Source of the DNA: JAZSNA01 sp045536135
GTDB taxonomy: Bacteria > Pseudomonadota > Alphaproteobacteria > CAAHEQ01 > UBA3637
NCBI GenBank assembly: GCA_045536135.1
Contig: JAZSNA010000003.1
Location: 47,158-111,157 of the forward strand
DNA length: 64,000 nucleotides
Direction of reading: 5' to 3'
The number at the start of each line of letters is the position of its first letter. Position 1 is the first letter of the stretch. The translations under genes and the position numbers were made by a program. The notes under the pieces were generated by a model, which worked only from the letters and a program-made list of their open reading frames with translations, ran no database searches and was not told the origin of the DNA. Positions 16,022 through 25,480 of this stretch are shown here, piece after piece.

Positions 16022-16560
16022 CTTGATAATCCCGGATACTTTTTAACGGTGTAGTTTTTTGCAGGAAACGACTTGTTGCCGATGTCCATCATTCGAGCTG
16101 TGGCCGATATTTTAGAAATATCCGCTGTAACTTCAGTAATAACCAATGTAATCGGCGGATCCATTTGTGGCGTACTTAAATCGTTTGTCAGATATGGGCG
16201 ATAGGTCATTTCTATCATATCCTGCGTTTCAACAGCTCTATCCAAGTATTTGATGATTTCTGTTGAAACGTTATCGATGGACAAAGTAATCTCCGGTACC
16301 GGTATAGCCTCAACTGGCGGCAATTCCAAATCAAATGCCAACGCCTGAAACTCAACTTCATCTCCCGGATTAAGCGGAGCGGTGTCTTCAAGCCTACAGG
16401 TATAGTTCTTATTATCCCTGACAATACGAATGGCTGTTGGATTTCCTTTATCGTCAACAAAAGCCGGATGCCTTAACTCCAAGGTGTGCAGTAAAACAAC
16501 TTCACTTGGTGCCGATGCATAAGCCTCTTTAAGAGCTTCTGAGATAGTGTTATCTGTCAT
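16018..16560 (-). CDS. DUF1833 minor tail protein (gpL position)
   Basis: This 180-residue protein has SEALKEAYASAPSEVVLLHTLELRHPAF at its N-terminus (family motif region) and a late RMMDIGNKSFP. The family lies next to NlpC/P60 and J genes in siphophages and probably forms part of the tail tip. I start at the ATG at 16560, preceded by a strong AGGAGG; an in-frame start further upstream would overlap the fibre gene. Confidence 0.85.
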   Translation of the reverse strand: MTDNTISEALKEAYASAPSEVVLLHTLELRHPAFVDDKGNPTAIRIVRDNKNYTCRLEDTAPLNPGDEVEFQALAFDLELPPVEAIPVPEITLSIDNVSTEIIKYLDRAVETQDMIEMTYRPYLTNDLSTPQMDPPITLVITEVTADISKISATARMMDIGNKSFPAKNYTVKKYPGLSR

Positions 16561-16568
16561 TAAACCTC

Positions 16569-18092
16569 CTAATATCCAACGGCAATCCACGAAATATTAC
16601 CACGTCGGCGACCTGTTGAATCTGAATCCATATACCTAATTGTAAAAGCTGTCGTTGACGCACTCATAACTACTGCACAATAGTTTGTATCACTAGTGGC
16701 ATTTGTCGGTTGTCCAAATGGGGTAATAACCACACTAATGACCGCAGAAGAAAAGGCTTTTGGAAAAGTAACTGAAAAGTCGGCATCAGAAGTAATGTTT
16801 ATCCGTCCGCCTTGAGTAATTAAACCTGTTACACTATTCTTTTCCCAAAAGGATGTTGAGCTTTTAGAATAACTACCTGTTTTATTGTAAAGAGTGCTTG
16901 CCGCCACATTTCCTAAATTCAAATCAGCTTTATTTGTAAGTAGATTCCTTATCTCTGTTGTATTTTCTTCTGACAATGGTCGGCTGATGTCTGCACATTT
17001 GATGTAAACCAGTTCATAATATGATTTAGGTCGGGTTTCATTCCCATAACGAGGAGAACCGCAATTACTAATTTCTCCTATTGTTTTTAGTGCATTAAAG
17101 TCTGCACTTCCGGAGTGGTTTTCGGAATATGACCATACTGTTGCTGTGTCAGTTCCTGATTTTTTTGTTCTGTTGAGTGAACCATAGTGATAGTGTCCTT
17201 GAAATTGGTCATTTAAAACTGTTCCAAGATTATCTGTTGTACCACTTCGGGCATAGTTTTTCAAAAGTGGCAGAATAACTGTGTCATTATCAACCTTAAC
17301 ATATGAGGCACACATGCCATAGCTTGAAACTTGGCTGTCATAAGTGCTTTCAGTCGTAAAAACTAGATAATTCGTATCGACTAATTGTTCAAAAAAGTCC
17401 GGATATCTTGCTCGAGTAATCGTGTTTTTATACCATACAGGCTCATAACCATCAGGAACTTTTGTATTTGCAGGAACACTTAACTTTGACCCCAATGGAG
17501 CCGGAGCACAGCTTTCTGCATAATATTTAGAAAGATTTGCCTGTTCCGTTGCCAATGCAATTTGTTTTGTTCCTTCCGATTTTACGTTATTAACCTGCGT
17601 ACTCCCTGAGGAATTAATAGAACTTATTTGGGAAGTAGCTGTTGAGTTTATTGTACTAACTTGTGTTGCTCCGTTATTTTTTATCGTAGAAACTTGGGCT
17701 GAAGCCTCTGTTTGTATGTTTGAAATGGCTGTGTCCGTAGATGTAGAAATGTTGTTAAACACCTCAAGAGCCTGGTTTTTGATACCTAAAACATCCGTTT
17801 TTAATTGGGCAGTTTCTGTTTTAATGGTATTTGTCTGTGTTTTTAACTGATTTGTAGCGTTTTTTGCCGCAATTGCCTCATCACGAGCCGCTTCTGCCTC
17901 AGCCACAACATCCGATACACCTCCAGTTATTTCAGTACGAACATCTTTTAATTGTTTAGCAACTGTTGGAATATTTCCTTTTTCAGTTGGCACAGTTGTT
18001 TTATCGTCACCATGAATAATTAAATGCCATTTAGATCCGTCCGTTTCAGCCTGAGAAACAACGGCTTGTAATCTTTCTTCCATATTTGCCAT
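16569..18092 (-). CDS. Tail fibre protein, first paralogue (longest)
   Basis: This 507-residue protein has an N-terminal block (about residues 1-55: MEERLQAVV, AETDGSKWHLIIHG, VAKQLKDVRTE) shared with the next two genes, presumably the virion attachment module. A trimeric coiled-coil-like region (about 60-185) follows, with short degenerate repeats around QVSTI, QVSTIN, QISSIN and QVNNV. A distinct C-terminal half contains GHYHYGSL and ENHSGSADF, reminiscent of phage fibre tips. It ends in NISWIAVGY, like the third paralogue. It binds the host surface by inference. Confidence 0.85.
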   Translation of the reverse strand: MANMEERLQAVVSQAETDGSKWHLIIHGDDKTTVPTEKGNIPTVAKQLKDVRTEITGGVSDVVAEAEAARDEAIAAKNATNQLKTQTNTIKTETAQLKTDVLGIKNQALEVFNNISTSTDTAISNIQTEASAQVSTIKNNGATQVSTINSTATSQISSINSSGSTQVNNVKSEGTKQIALATEQANLSKYYAESCAPAPLGSKLSVPANTKVPDGYEPVWYKNTITRARYPDFFEQLVDTNYLVFTTESTYDSQVSSYGMCASYVKVDNDTVILPLLKNYARSGTTDNLGTVLNDQFQGHYHYGSLNRTKKSGTDTATVWSYSENHSGSADFNALKTIGEISNCGSPRYGNETRPKSYYELVYIKCADISRPLSEENTTEIRNLLTNKADLNLGNVAASTLYNKTGSYSKSSTSFWEKNSVTGLITQGGRINITSDADFSVTFPKAFSSAVISVVITPFGQPTNATSDTNYCAVVMSASTTAFTIRYMDSDSTGRRRGNISWIAVGY

Positions 18093-18094
18093 TA

Positions 18095-18895
18095 TTAACT
18101 TCCTTTACAAGGGATAAATGTTAATTCTCCTGCCGTCAGCTTAACAACATCACCTACATCAACTAAAAAAGATAAGCTATTGTATTCTTCCCAGTTTCCA
18201 TAAGAACCATATTGTCTGAATACTGTAACGCCATTTATATAGCCAGTGATGTTACTGTTGTAGACTGTGTTACGCATGAGTACCCAACCAATCTGTGAAA
18301 TTGTTACGTCTGTATTCAAGGAAAGTATGGTTTTTTTTGACCAGTTTGGGCATAGCCAACGCATTAGTTGAATGATTGATGTTTTAGAAATGTTTGATAG
18401 TGATATATCTAATTTACTGCTTGTCGCATTTTCTGCTCGTTCTGCCTGTGCAGTTGCTTCGGCCACTTCTTCTATAGCAGCTGATTTTACGTTTGCAATC
18501 TGTGTTGTGCCTTCTATTTGAATATTGGAAATCCCTTGAGAAACGGCAGTTGATACGGAGTTGAACGTTGTCTGAGCCATGTTTTTGTAGTTTTCGGCCG
18601 TATTTCTAAATTCCTGTGTATCTGATTTTAACTGTTCTATTTCGGATTTGATAACAAGAGCGTTATCTAGAACGGCACTTGTTTCGTTTTTTGCCTGCAA
18701 ACAAGAGCCTAAATAATCAGCCGCACCATTAATCAACTCATTTCGCACATCATTTAGCTGTTTTGATACAGACGGAATCTTGCCATTTTCAGTTGATACA
18801 GTTGTGGTATTATTTCCATGTATTATCGTATGCCAAAGCGAACCGTCTGTTTCAGCCTGAAACACAACGGCTTGAAGTCTTTCTTCCATATTCAT
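18095..18895 (-). CDS. Tail fibre protein, second paralogue
   Basis: This 266-residue protein shares the N-terminal attachment block and the QTTFNSVS coiled-coil region with the third paralogue almost residue for residue. Its C-terminal 80 residues are different (WVLMRNTVYNSNITGYI, LVDVGDVVKL). The start at 18895 aligns with the shared MNMEERL; a longer in-frame reading to 19000 only covers the tail of the upstream gene. It lies 2 bases upstream of the first paralogue. Confidence 0.82.
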   Translation of the reverse strand: MNMEERLQAVVFQAETDGSLWHTIIHGNNTTTVSTENGKIPSVSKQLNDVRNELINGAADYLGSCLQAKNETSAVLDNALVIKSEIEQLKSDTQEFRNTAENYKNMAQTTFNSVSTAVSQGISNIQIEGTTQIANVKSAAIEEVAEATAQAERAENATSSKLDISLSNISKTSIIQLMRWLCPNWSKKTILSLNTDVTISQIGWVLMRNTVYNSNITGYINGVTVFRQYGSYGNWEEYNSLSFLVDVGDVVKLTAGELTFIPCKGS

Positions 18896-18906
18896 CTTAT
18901 AAATCC

Positions 18907-19743
18907 TTAATAACCTATTGCCATCCATCCAATTCCAAGTTGCCAATTGCAACCATTTTGAGCAATTCCACCAGTTAAAGTTACCGAATGAACTCCACAT
19001 CCTGCATCGCTTCCATTATTAAAACCATAATAGAAAGTTGCTTGAGTTGATATTACTGCCGTTGGAAAAGCTTCGGGGAACGTAAAACTAGCTTGACTAT
19101 CGCCATTAACAACAATTTTTCCAAATTGAACGATAATTATTCTTACTGTGTTATCTGCTAAAATAGTTGGAAATTTAATAACTGTTCCATTATCATTAGA
19201 TGTAAATTTGCAGGTTTTTAGTAAGCTATTCAAATTTATATTTGAACAATCAATATTTAATTTACTGTCGACGGCATTTTCTGCTCTGTCTGCTTGTGCT
19301 GTTGCTTCTGCCACTTGTTCGGCGGCGGCCAGTTTTACCTGTGAAATTTGTGTGGATCCTTCTGTTTGGATATCAGCAATTCCTTGAGATACAGCGGATG
19401 ACACCGAATTGAATGTCGTTTGAGCCATATTTTTATAGCTCTCGGCCGTATTTCTAAACTCTTGGGTGTCGTTTTTTAGCTCTTCGATTTGAGATTTTAT
19501 AACAAGTGCATTGTCCCGAAGCGCTGTCGTTTCTGTTTTAGCTTGCAAACATGAACCCAAATAATCAGCCGCTCCATTTATTAATTCATCTCTTACATCT
19601 TTTAGTTGTTTGGCAACAGACGGGACTTTTCCATTTTCCGTTAATACAGTTGTTGCGTTGTTTCCATGAATTATCGTATGCCAAAGGGAGCCGTCAGTCT
19701 CTGCCTGAGACACAACGGCTTGTAATCGTTCTTCCATATTCAT
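18907..19743 (-). CDS. Tail fibre protein, third paralogue
   Basis: This 278-residue protein has the same N-terminal block (MEERLQAVV, SLWHTIIHGNN) and coiled region as the second paralogue. Its tip resembles that of the first (SFTFPEAFPTAVIS against FSVTFPKAFSSAVIS, and a final GWMAIGY). The mosaic implies domain shuffling among the three genes. It starts 2 bases after the stop of the upstream minor tail gene. Confidence 0.83.
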   Translation of the reverse strand: MNMEERLQAVVSQAETDGSLWHTIIHGNNATTVLTENGKVPSVAKQLKDVRDELINGAADYLGSCLQAKTETTALRDNALVIKSQIEELKNDTQEFRNTAESYKNMAQTTFNSVSSAVSQGIADIQTEGSTQISQVKLAAAEQVAEATAQADRAENAVDSKLNIDCSNINLNSLLKTCKFTSNDNGTVIKFPTILADNTVRIIIVQFGKIVVNGDSQASFTFPEAFPTAVISTQATFYYGFNNGSDAGCGVHSVTLTGGIAQNGCNWQLGIGWMAIGY

Positions 19744-19744
19744 G

Positions 19745-20227
19745 TTATAAATCCTCTATTTGTTTTGTACAGGTCTCATGGACGTATTCGTGTAAGCGGT
19801 TAACTGCCAACACCAATTTATCGTAATCGCAGTCTAATAAAATGTTTAATGCACCTTCAGACAAGGTCGGACGGTCTCGGATTTCCAGTTCAGAGGTTAT
19901 TTCCCACAAATAGCCGTTTAGGAGTTTTGCCTCGAACTGTTGAGTAAAGCGAGCCTCTTGTTCCAGTAGTCCTAAACCACCAAGCAATGTGATGTAAAAC
20001 CATTCGGCTCCTTCCTTTGCGTGGTATTTATACCATGCCTCGAAAAGAGAAAATTGCTCTCGGTTCATCACCCACCGCACCGAAATTTTAGACGGCGTTT
20101 GAGTATAACGCCGCCTTTGTCTTGCTGGACCTGATTCCATGTCGGTTCGCACAATGGCTTCTCCGGGCTTAATTGCATATCCTTCCGTTGTCGGATAAGG
20201 CAGATGTTGAGGAAAATATACTGTCAT
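19745..20227 (-). CDS. Phage minor tail protein (gpM position)
   Basis: This 160-residue protein lies directly downstream of the tape measure gene with a 4-base overlap. The sequence YTQTPSKISVRWVMNREQ with a Trp-rich middle (FEAWYKYHAKEGAEWF) is typical of the minor tail proteins that follow the tape measure gene. It probably caps the tail tube at the tip end. Function is from position and resemblance only. Confidence 0.65.
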   Translation of the reverse strand: MTVYFPQHLPYPTTEGYAIKPGEAIVRTDMESGPARQRRRYTQTPSKISVRWVMNREQFSLFEAWYKYHAKEGAEWFYITLLGGLGLLEQEARFTQQFEAKLLNGYLWEITSELEIRDRPTLSEGALNILLDCDYDKLVLAVNRLHEYVHETCTKQIEDL

Positions 20228-22842
20228 CGATAACTCCCAAATGCCGGATTAAGGGCATAACGTTGTTCCAAAATAGGCGATAAACCTTCGCCCTTAGATA
20301 TGTTTTTACCAATTGTGCTTTCAATTTGCTCAACAATTACATCAATGGACACGTTTCCACTGGCATCTTTATTTGCCGTTGCTGAAGCCTTTGTGCCTGA
20401 TGAGTTATTGTGAACATTAACATTAACATTGACGGGATTTTTTGAGTTTAACTCTGTCCCGAGTGCGTCCATTTGTCCTTTTGTGAAGACGGTTTCTCCA
20501 CGTTTTGCGATGATCGGGATTTCGTCTCCGACCAAACCGCCGGTATGATAGCGAGTAGCACCTTCAAAAACATCAGGACTAATCTGCCGAGAAGATAAAG
20601 TATCCGTACCAATTACACCTCCTGTATGAGCCATCGGCACGCCAAAGTATCCCATTATCCCACTCATGATGGGTTTGATAACGGCATATTGAATGGCCAT
20701 CCGGACCATACCTTCAACAATAGAATTAACAAAATCCGAAAAACTAGCTTTGCCTGTCATAACGAACTCGGTCAGAGTGTCTTCCATGGCGGTAAACGAG
20801 TTTTTTACAATGTTCTCGGTTGCTTTTGCCATGTCGGTTACATCAGCATACGAGCTTTGCAAGCTGCGAGTGAGACCGTCTTTCCAATTGGTTGAGTTTT
20901 TCAAGGCGGCATCACTTGCTTTTTTGACCATATCATCATAAACACGATTAACATCAGCTTTGAAATCTTCATACCCGGCCTTAGTGCTATCAAGGTTCGC
21001 CAAAGCATTATCACGCCATTCGGCCGCTTTTTGCATAGCCTGATCATATGGCTCTTGTAATTCAAAGACTTTCTTTTTTATGTCCTCTATGTTTTTCTCA
21101 TAGGCTGAAGTATCAACTGTCGGCAGTTGTTCTGTCTGTTGTTCCAGTTCTTTTTTAGGTCGAAGCTCCGGATTGTTGATGTATTCCAGTTCCTTTCGGG
21201 CATCCCAAGCATCTTGTCGAGCTGCTTTTAATAACAGGAGTTTTTCCTGAATGGCATCGGCTTGTGGCTTGAAGTCCGGATATTCCGCTGCCAGCTCCCA
21301 AACCTTTTTCTCATATTCATCAAGGTTATACTTTGATTCAGAGAGGATTTCAGCCAAATCGTTTGCAAAAATCTCGTATTCATCAAGCATAAAGTTCGGA
21401 GCATGACGTTTGAAAAACGAGATGCCGCCGGTGTTTTTTAGCTCTTTTTCAAGGTCTTTGACGTTCTTTTCTGCGATTTTTAGCTTGTGCGACCATTCGG
21501 CAATGGCTTGGTTCTTCGACAGAGTATTCATATAAGTCGAAGTTTCCTTGACGGTTTCTGCCATTTGGTCTTTGAGTTTTTGCAATGTGTCGGCATGATC
21601 ATTGGCGGCTCGCTTTGCCACATCATGACTATCCACGAGCTTATAAAGACCATAAGCCAGTGCTAAAACAAGGCCGGCAGGACCACCAAGAAGAGCCAAT
21701 GCACCTTTCAAAACATTGGCCGCTACAGTTGTTGCATACATCTGAACGGCGGCCAGTTTAGAAACCTGCCACATCATACGAAGACCGAGTGTCGCCGTTG
21801 CTCCAGCTGTCCCAGTTCCTAAAAGTGCGGCATTTAAGGATAAAACTGAACCTTTAAGAAGTGTCCAAGTTTTGATAATAGCGGCAGAACCCAAACGAAC
21901 AGTTAAGAGCGTGATAATCGGTTCGATATTATTTGCCAAGGCAAAAAAGGCTTTGCCTGCCACATTTACAGCCGTTGCCAAAGCTCCACCGATAGATTTT
22001 GCGGTACTGTTTGAACCGGATACAAGCGTGTTAAATTGTTCCAACACACCTTTAATGGCATCATTTAGTCCGCTTTCACCAATGGTTCGGGCAACTTTTG
22101 CCATGGCATCTTCAATGTTTGACATCGTTCCGCCCATGGTGTTCATCTGTTCAGCCATAGCTCCACCGAAGTTAATGTTTCCGATAGATCGCAAATATCG
22201 TTCGATTTCGGTCGCATTTTTAGCCACTTCTGTTGTAACGCCTTGGAAGATGAACTTAACCGTTTCACCTTCAACTTTGGCTTTGATACCAAAGGTTTTC
22301 AGTCTTTCAAACTCGCCAACGGTTGCAGAAGTTACTGCAGAAACAAACTCCAAGATGTTCTTACCAAAGGCTGATGCCGTATTACCATAAGAGGTTAAGG
22401 CTTCCATTGAGGGTTCCAAGCCCATCGCCTTTAATCGGATAAAGCTATCAACGATTTCATCAAGTTGATACGGGGTTGATGTGGCAAAGTCTTCAATTAA
22501 AGAAAATGCTTCCTTTGCCGCTTTTGCAGATCCGGTCACAGTTTTTAATGATCCGGATAACCTTTCAAATTCGGCATTAACTCCGACAATTGACTTAAAT
22601 GTTGAGGTTAAACCACGTAAACCGAGGTAGGCTCCGGCAAGACCTGCCGCTTGTTTTAGTACGCCATTAAAGGTTTTGGCCGTTTCATTTATGACTTTCA
22701 GGTTGTCATTGGCCGGTGTGATGACATTTGTAATCTGACGAAAAGCCTTTGTGCCGTCCGTCCCAATGGACTTAAACTCCTGACGGACTTTATCACCGCC
22801 AACTGCCTCAAGTCTGATGGATAGTTTCTTTGCTGCTCCCAT
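20224..22842 (-). CDS. Tail tape measure protein
   Basis: This 872-residue protein has the tape measure N-terminal domain (residues about 60-210, with VSAVTSATVGEFERLKTFGIKAK), hydrophobic helices (about 310-395), long helical linkers and a lambda-type C-terminal region with FVMTGKASFSDFVNSIVEGMVRMAI. It sets tail length and helps DNA passage. It starts after AAGGAATAC and overlaps the frameshifted chaperone reading frame by 35 bases. Confidence 0.92.
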   Translation of the reverse strand: MGAAKKLSIRLEAVGGDKVRQEFKSIGTDGTKAFRQITNVITPANDNLKVINETAKTFNGVLKQAAGLAGAYLGLRGLTSTFKSIVGVNAEFERLSGSLKTVTGSAKAAKEAFSLIEDFATSTPYQLDEIVDSFIRLKAMGLEPSMEALTSYGNTASAFGKNILEFVSAVTSATVGEFERLKTFGIKAKVEGETVKFIFQGVTTEVAKNATEIERYLRSIGNINFGGAMAEQMNTMGGTMSNIEDAMAKVARTIGESGLNDAIKGVLEQFNTLVSGSNSTAKSIGGALATAVNVAGKAFFALANNIEPIITLLTVRLGSAAIIKTWTLLKGSVLSLNAALLGTGTAGATATLGLRMMWQVSKLAAVQMYATTVAANVLKGALALLGGPAGLVLALAYGLYKLVDSHDVAKRAANDHADTLQKLKDQMAETVKETSTYMNTLSKNQAIAEWSHKLKIAEKNVKDLEKELKNTGGISFFKRHAPNFMLDEYEIFANDLAEILSESKYNLDEYEKKVWELAAEYPDFKPQADAIQEKLLLLKAARQDAWDARKELEYINNPELRPKKELEQQTEQLPTVDTSAYEKNIEDIKKKVFELQEPYDQAMQKAAEWRDNALANLDSTKAGYEDFKADVNRVYDDMVKKASDAALKNSTNWKDGLTRSLQSSYADVTDMAKATENIVKNSFTAMEDTLTEFVMTGKASFSDFVNSIVEGMVRMAIQYAVIKPIMSGIMGYFGVPMAHTGGVIGTDTLSSRQISPDVFEGATRYHTGGLVGDEIPIIAKRGETVFTKGQMDALGTELNSKNPVNVNVNVHNNSSGTKASATANKDASGNVSIDVIVEQIESTIGKNISKGEGLSPILEQRYALNPAFGSYR

Positions 22843-23532
22843 GTATTCCTTCTTTCATGCCATGTATGGCTGTGGGTAAGAGTTCTGTCATTATTGCCAT
22901 ATCAAATCCAAGGTTTTGAGCAATTTCAAAGGCTGTTTTCAAATCCGGCTCAGGAAGTTTAAGCAAAACCTCCCAAGCCTGATAACCTTCCGCTGTTTTT
23001 AAGCTTGTTTCGATGTATCGGCACTTGTGGATTGGGCAGTTTGTTTTTTCGCCACATCCTTGGCAGTAGGTTCGTCCGTCTCCGAAGTGCCATTTTGAGC
23101 GGACGTAAAGGCGTTTTTTTCGGCCTCTAAAATCTCTTGAATGCCACAGTATTGTTGACGGAAGTTTTCTGCCACCACCCAAAAGTTTGAAAATAACTCT
23201 TCAATCTTTTCAGGTGTAAGCGGTGCTTTTTCATCACTTTCTGCTTCCAAAACACCGTCCCATTCTATGATGCCGGCCAACGCTAAACCGAGGATTAGGT
23301 TCTGATCGGCGAAGGCTTCACGTTTTGAAACATCTTCCAAATTCGGAATTGACGGATCTTGGATACCGTTTTCTTTATTGCTTTTATAAAGTTTGGCCGT
23401 TTCAGATACTCGGTTGTTCATGAAGGCTTTTGCTTCATAAAACACAGCCGAAGTACAAGGTTTTACTTTAACTTTTACACCGGATCCAAGCTCTAACCAG
23501 TAAGGTTCTTTTTGAATTTTAAGTTTTAACAT
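22808..23532 (-). CDS. Tail assembly chaperone, -1 frameshift (GT-type) product
   Basis: Reading starts at 23532 and shifts to the -1 frame at an A6 run (23049-23044), continuing to 22808. The extension reads KTNCPIHKCRYIETSLKTAE and then WEVLLKLPEPDLKTAFEIAQ, ending in a helical domain. This gives a protein of about 240 residues. The arrangement matches the gpG/gpGT pair of lambda, placed as usual between the tail tube and tape measure genes; GT recruits tail tube subunits to the tape measure. Confidence 0.75.
22999..23532 (-). CDS. Tail assembly chaperone, unshifted (G-type) product
   Basis: This 177-residue protein begins LKLKIQKEPYWLELGSGVKV, typical of chaperone G proteins that mimic the tail tube fold, and ends in a disordered Thr/Ser-rich tail where the frameshift site lies. 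Its ATG overlaps the stop of the tail tube gene (23532). Confidence 0.82.
   Translation of the reverse strand: MLKLKIQKEPYWLELGSGVKVKVKPCTSAVFYEAKAFMNNRVSETAKLYKSNKENGIQDPSIPNLEDVSKREAFADQNLILGLALAGIIEWDGVLEAESDEKAPLTPEKIEELFSNFWVVAENFRQQYCGIQEILEAEKNAFTSAQNGTSETDEPTAKDVAKKQTAQSTSADTSKQA
23043..23049 (-). other. Candidate programmed -1 frameshift site
   Basis: On the minus strand the sequence is GCG AAA AAA CAA in the zero frame, and the downstream frame is open only in -1. The run of six A after G gives a slippery stretch on which Lys-tRNA can re-pair. It lies 15 codons before the zero-frame stop. Confidence 0.7.
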
Positions 23533-24473
23533 TAGTATGCCTCCACATCATTAACGAGTGAAACAGTAATCATTTTGCCAAGTGTAGGGTCTTTAGCTCC
23601 TTGGAAATCATAGGAACATTCAACACCACCTGGACCATTAACGGAGCGTTTTGGTTTAGGCAGATAAACCTCATGACAGGTAATAACCAGTTTTTGAGTG
23701 TCGGATATTTGATATCCCAGTTCTAAATCAACCGGAGTACCGGCACGAGCCTTATCCATCAAAGCGTTGTCACCATACCTGACCGAAATCGAACCGGACA
23801 AAGAGGCAACGCCCAAGTCAATGGCTTCTACTTTTCCGTCATTTCGGATTGTTTCAATCTTTTCAAGGTTGTTTGAGTAAGTGACACTTGCCGATGTAAT
23901 ATTGGCCAATGCTTTACCTTCAGACTTGATGAAGCCTTGGAATTGAGAAAAACGGGTATAAGAAAGCACATCGGGACTTGCCGCAATAGTTGTGTTTGAG
24001 GCTGTTTCACCTTGAGCCAATAAGGACACCGTTACTTGGGCTTCACCGGATCGGGCGAAGTTAAAGGCGATGCTGTCAGCCTTGACACCCAAGAAACGGA
24101 TAAACTCCGGAACTTCGGGCAAGCCAACTTCTAACGTATAACTGGGCAGAGAAACTTTACCGCTTTCATACGTATGCGTAAATGCACTACCATCTTCGGC
24201 AGTTGTCGGTGTCCCAAAGATAGCCTTGAGCCAAATACCGATGTTTCTTAAATCTACCGGCACAGCCAGTTCGCCACCGACATTAATCACATCTTGGAAC
24301 GGTGTTGTCGGGTCTCGGCCCAAACCCAGCACGTTTGATGAAATCAAGCCTTGTTCACTATCTATGGTGCTTGATGCAAACGGCACTTGTGTATATTTAC
24401 CGTCAGAAAGCGTGCCGTAGGTACTTTCTTCAGCAATTAATAGTTTTGAGTTCCATCCATAAGCTCTTGCCAT
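23532..24473 (-). CDS. Major tail tube protein
   Basis: This 313-residue beta-rich protein starts ARAYGWNSKLLIAEESTYG, a common opening of siphophage tube proteins. Its place just upstream of the chaperone pair and tape measure is diagnostic. It polymerises into the tail tube. The RBS (AAAGGAATTCC) is good. Confidence 0.85.
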   Translation of the reverse strand: MARAYGWNSKLLIAEESTYGTLSDGKYTQVPFASSTIDSEQGLISSNVLGLGRDPTTPFQDVINVGGELAVPVDLRNIGIWLKAIFGTPTTAEDGSAFTHTYESGKVSLPSYTLEVGLPEVPEFIRFLGVKADSIAFNFARSGEAQVTVSLLAQGETASNTTIAASPDVLSYTRFSQFQGFIKSEGKALANITSASVTYSNNLEKIETIRNDGKVEAIDLGVASLSGSISVRYGDNALMDKARAGTPVDLELGYQISDTQKLVITCHEVYLPKPKRSVNGPGGVECSYDFQGAKDPTLGKMITVSLVNDVEAY

Positions 24474-24486
24474 TTTGGAATTCCTT

Positions 24487-24912
24487 TCATTTTAATGCAT
24501 TTGTTGTTGAATACTGTAAAACCACAGGGATAATGGCCGCCTTGATCAACGGAGCACCTTCGATATACTCCTCAATAATTTCAGGCGGTTTAGGATAAAC
24601 AAAGTCCGTCAAACCGGTCAGGTTTACATCTGATGAGAGCAACTCACCAATTTTTTCGAGGAGTTCATCCAAGAGCTTATCTCTGTCTTCGGATTTAACC
24701 GCTTGGACAATGACCTCGACTTCGGCCTCGTGATTAAACAAACAAATTGGCGGAGACAGAAGTATTTCCGGAACACCTTGCTTGCCGTCTCGCATAATTA
24801 CAAGACCTGATGCCGGTATTTTTTGCGGAGCGATTTCGTTCCTTTTAACCACAACATCTAGTGTTTTAAGCCTTGCAAATAAGGCATTTAGTATCATTTC
24901 TCGTTTAGTCAT
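24487..24912 (-). CDS. Tail terminator-like protein
   Basis: This protein has about 141 residues. I start at the ATG at 24912 (MTKREMILNALFARLKTL), since the longer frame only shadows the upstream gene. PASGLVIMRDG and a final VVLQYSTTN fit the gpU-like tail terminator family. It lies between the DUF6441 gene (8-base overlap) and the tail tube gene, where terminators occur; it would cap the tail and join it to the head. Confidence 0.65.
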   Translation of the reverse strand: MTKREMILNALFARLKTLDVVVKRNEIAPQKIPASGLVIMRDGKQGVPEILLSPPICLFNHEAEVEVIVQAVKSEDRDKLLDELLEKIGELLSSDVNLTGLTDFVYPKPPEIIEEYIEGAPLIKAAIIPVVLQYSTTNALK

Positions 24913-25480
24913 CTTCACTCCAATTCTGAACGATGAGTGACGGGAGTTTTTCCTGCCACTTTTTGCTTTCTGTTTCAAAGTTGATGATTTTGGGCATCTT
25001 GACCTGAGGGACAAGAATAAAGGCGATGATCGTCTTTTTCCGTTGTTCATGGACCAAGAACGAAGCATCTCGTGAACGATAAACGAACCGAAGTCGGACA
25101 CCTTTAGACCTCTCATAAAGTGCCGGTGTCATCCGCTTTCCATAGGCTCTTTTCTTAATTGCCGTTGTTGGGACGGCAAGCCAAAAGCCATTGGGCGAGC
25201 GAATGACACTTGCAAATTCAAAGCCTTCCATAATTTTAGGTGCTTTGGTATAAACGACACCTGCGGCAGAGATACTTTTCTTAGATTTAGGATAGGTATC
25301 ACCACGCCAAGTATTGGCCAACCGATTACCTAAACCGGCGGATTTGATTTGATTTCTCATCGTGGTTTTTAGCCCATCGGTCGCTTGCCTGATACCGTTT
25401 GTGACAGCTTCAGCTCCCGACCGATAATGCTCTTCCATATATTCTTCCAAGTTTCCCTCTAATGCCGCTTTTAGTCGCAT
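24905..25480 (-). CDS. DUF6441 family phage protein (tail completion position)
   Basis: This protein has about 191 residues. I start at 25480 (MRLKAALEGN), preceded by GGAGGTATC. AVTNGIRQATDGLKTTMRNQ, GLGNRLANTWRGDTYP and GVVYTKAPKIMEGFEF match the DUF6441 pattern seen in alphaproteobacterial phages. By position it corresponds to HK97 gp10 or lambda gpZ, a head-tail joining component. Confidence 0.75.
   Translation of the reverse strand: MRLKAALEGNLEEYMEEHYRSGAEAVTNGIRQATDGLKTTMRNQIKSAGLGNRLANTWRGDTYPKSKKSISAAGVVYTKAPKIMEGFEFASVIRSPNGFWLAVPTTAIKKRAYGKRMTPALYERSKGVRLRFVYRSRDASFLVHEQRKKTIIAFILVPQVKMPKIINFETESKKWQEKLPSLIVQNWSEDD

Noticed and set aside
18896..19000. Longer N-terminus of the second tail fibre
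   Set aside because: It overlaps the tail of the upstream paralogue in another frame; the shared MNMEERL start is better.
21872..22390. Plus-strand frame of 172 codons inside the tape measure gene
   Set aside because: Antisense shadow of a well supported gene; no RBS or family features.
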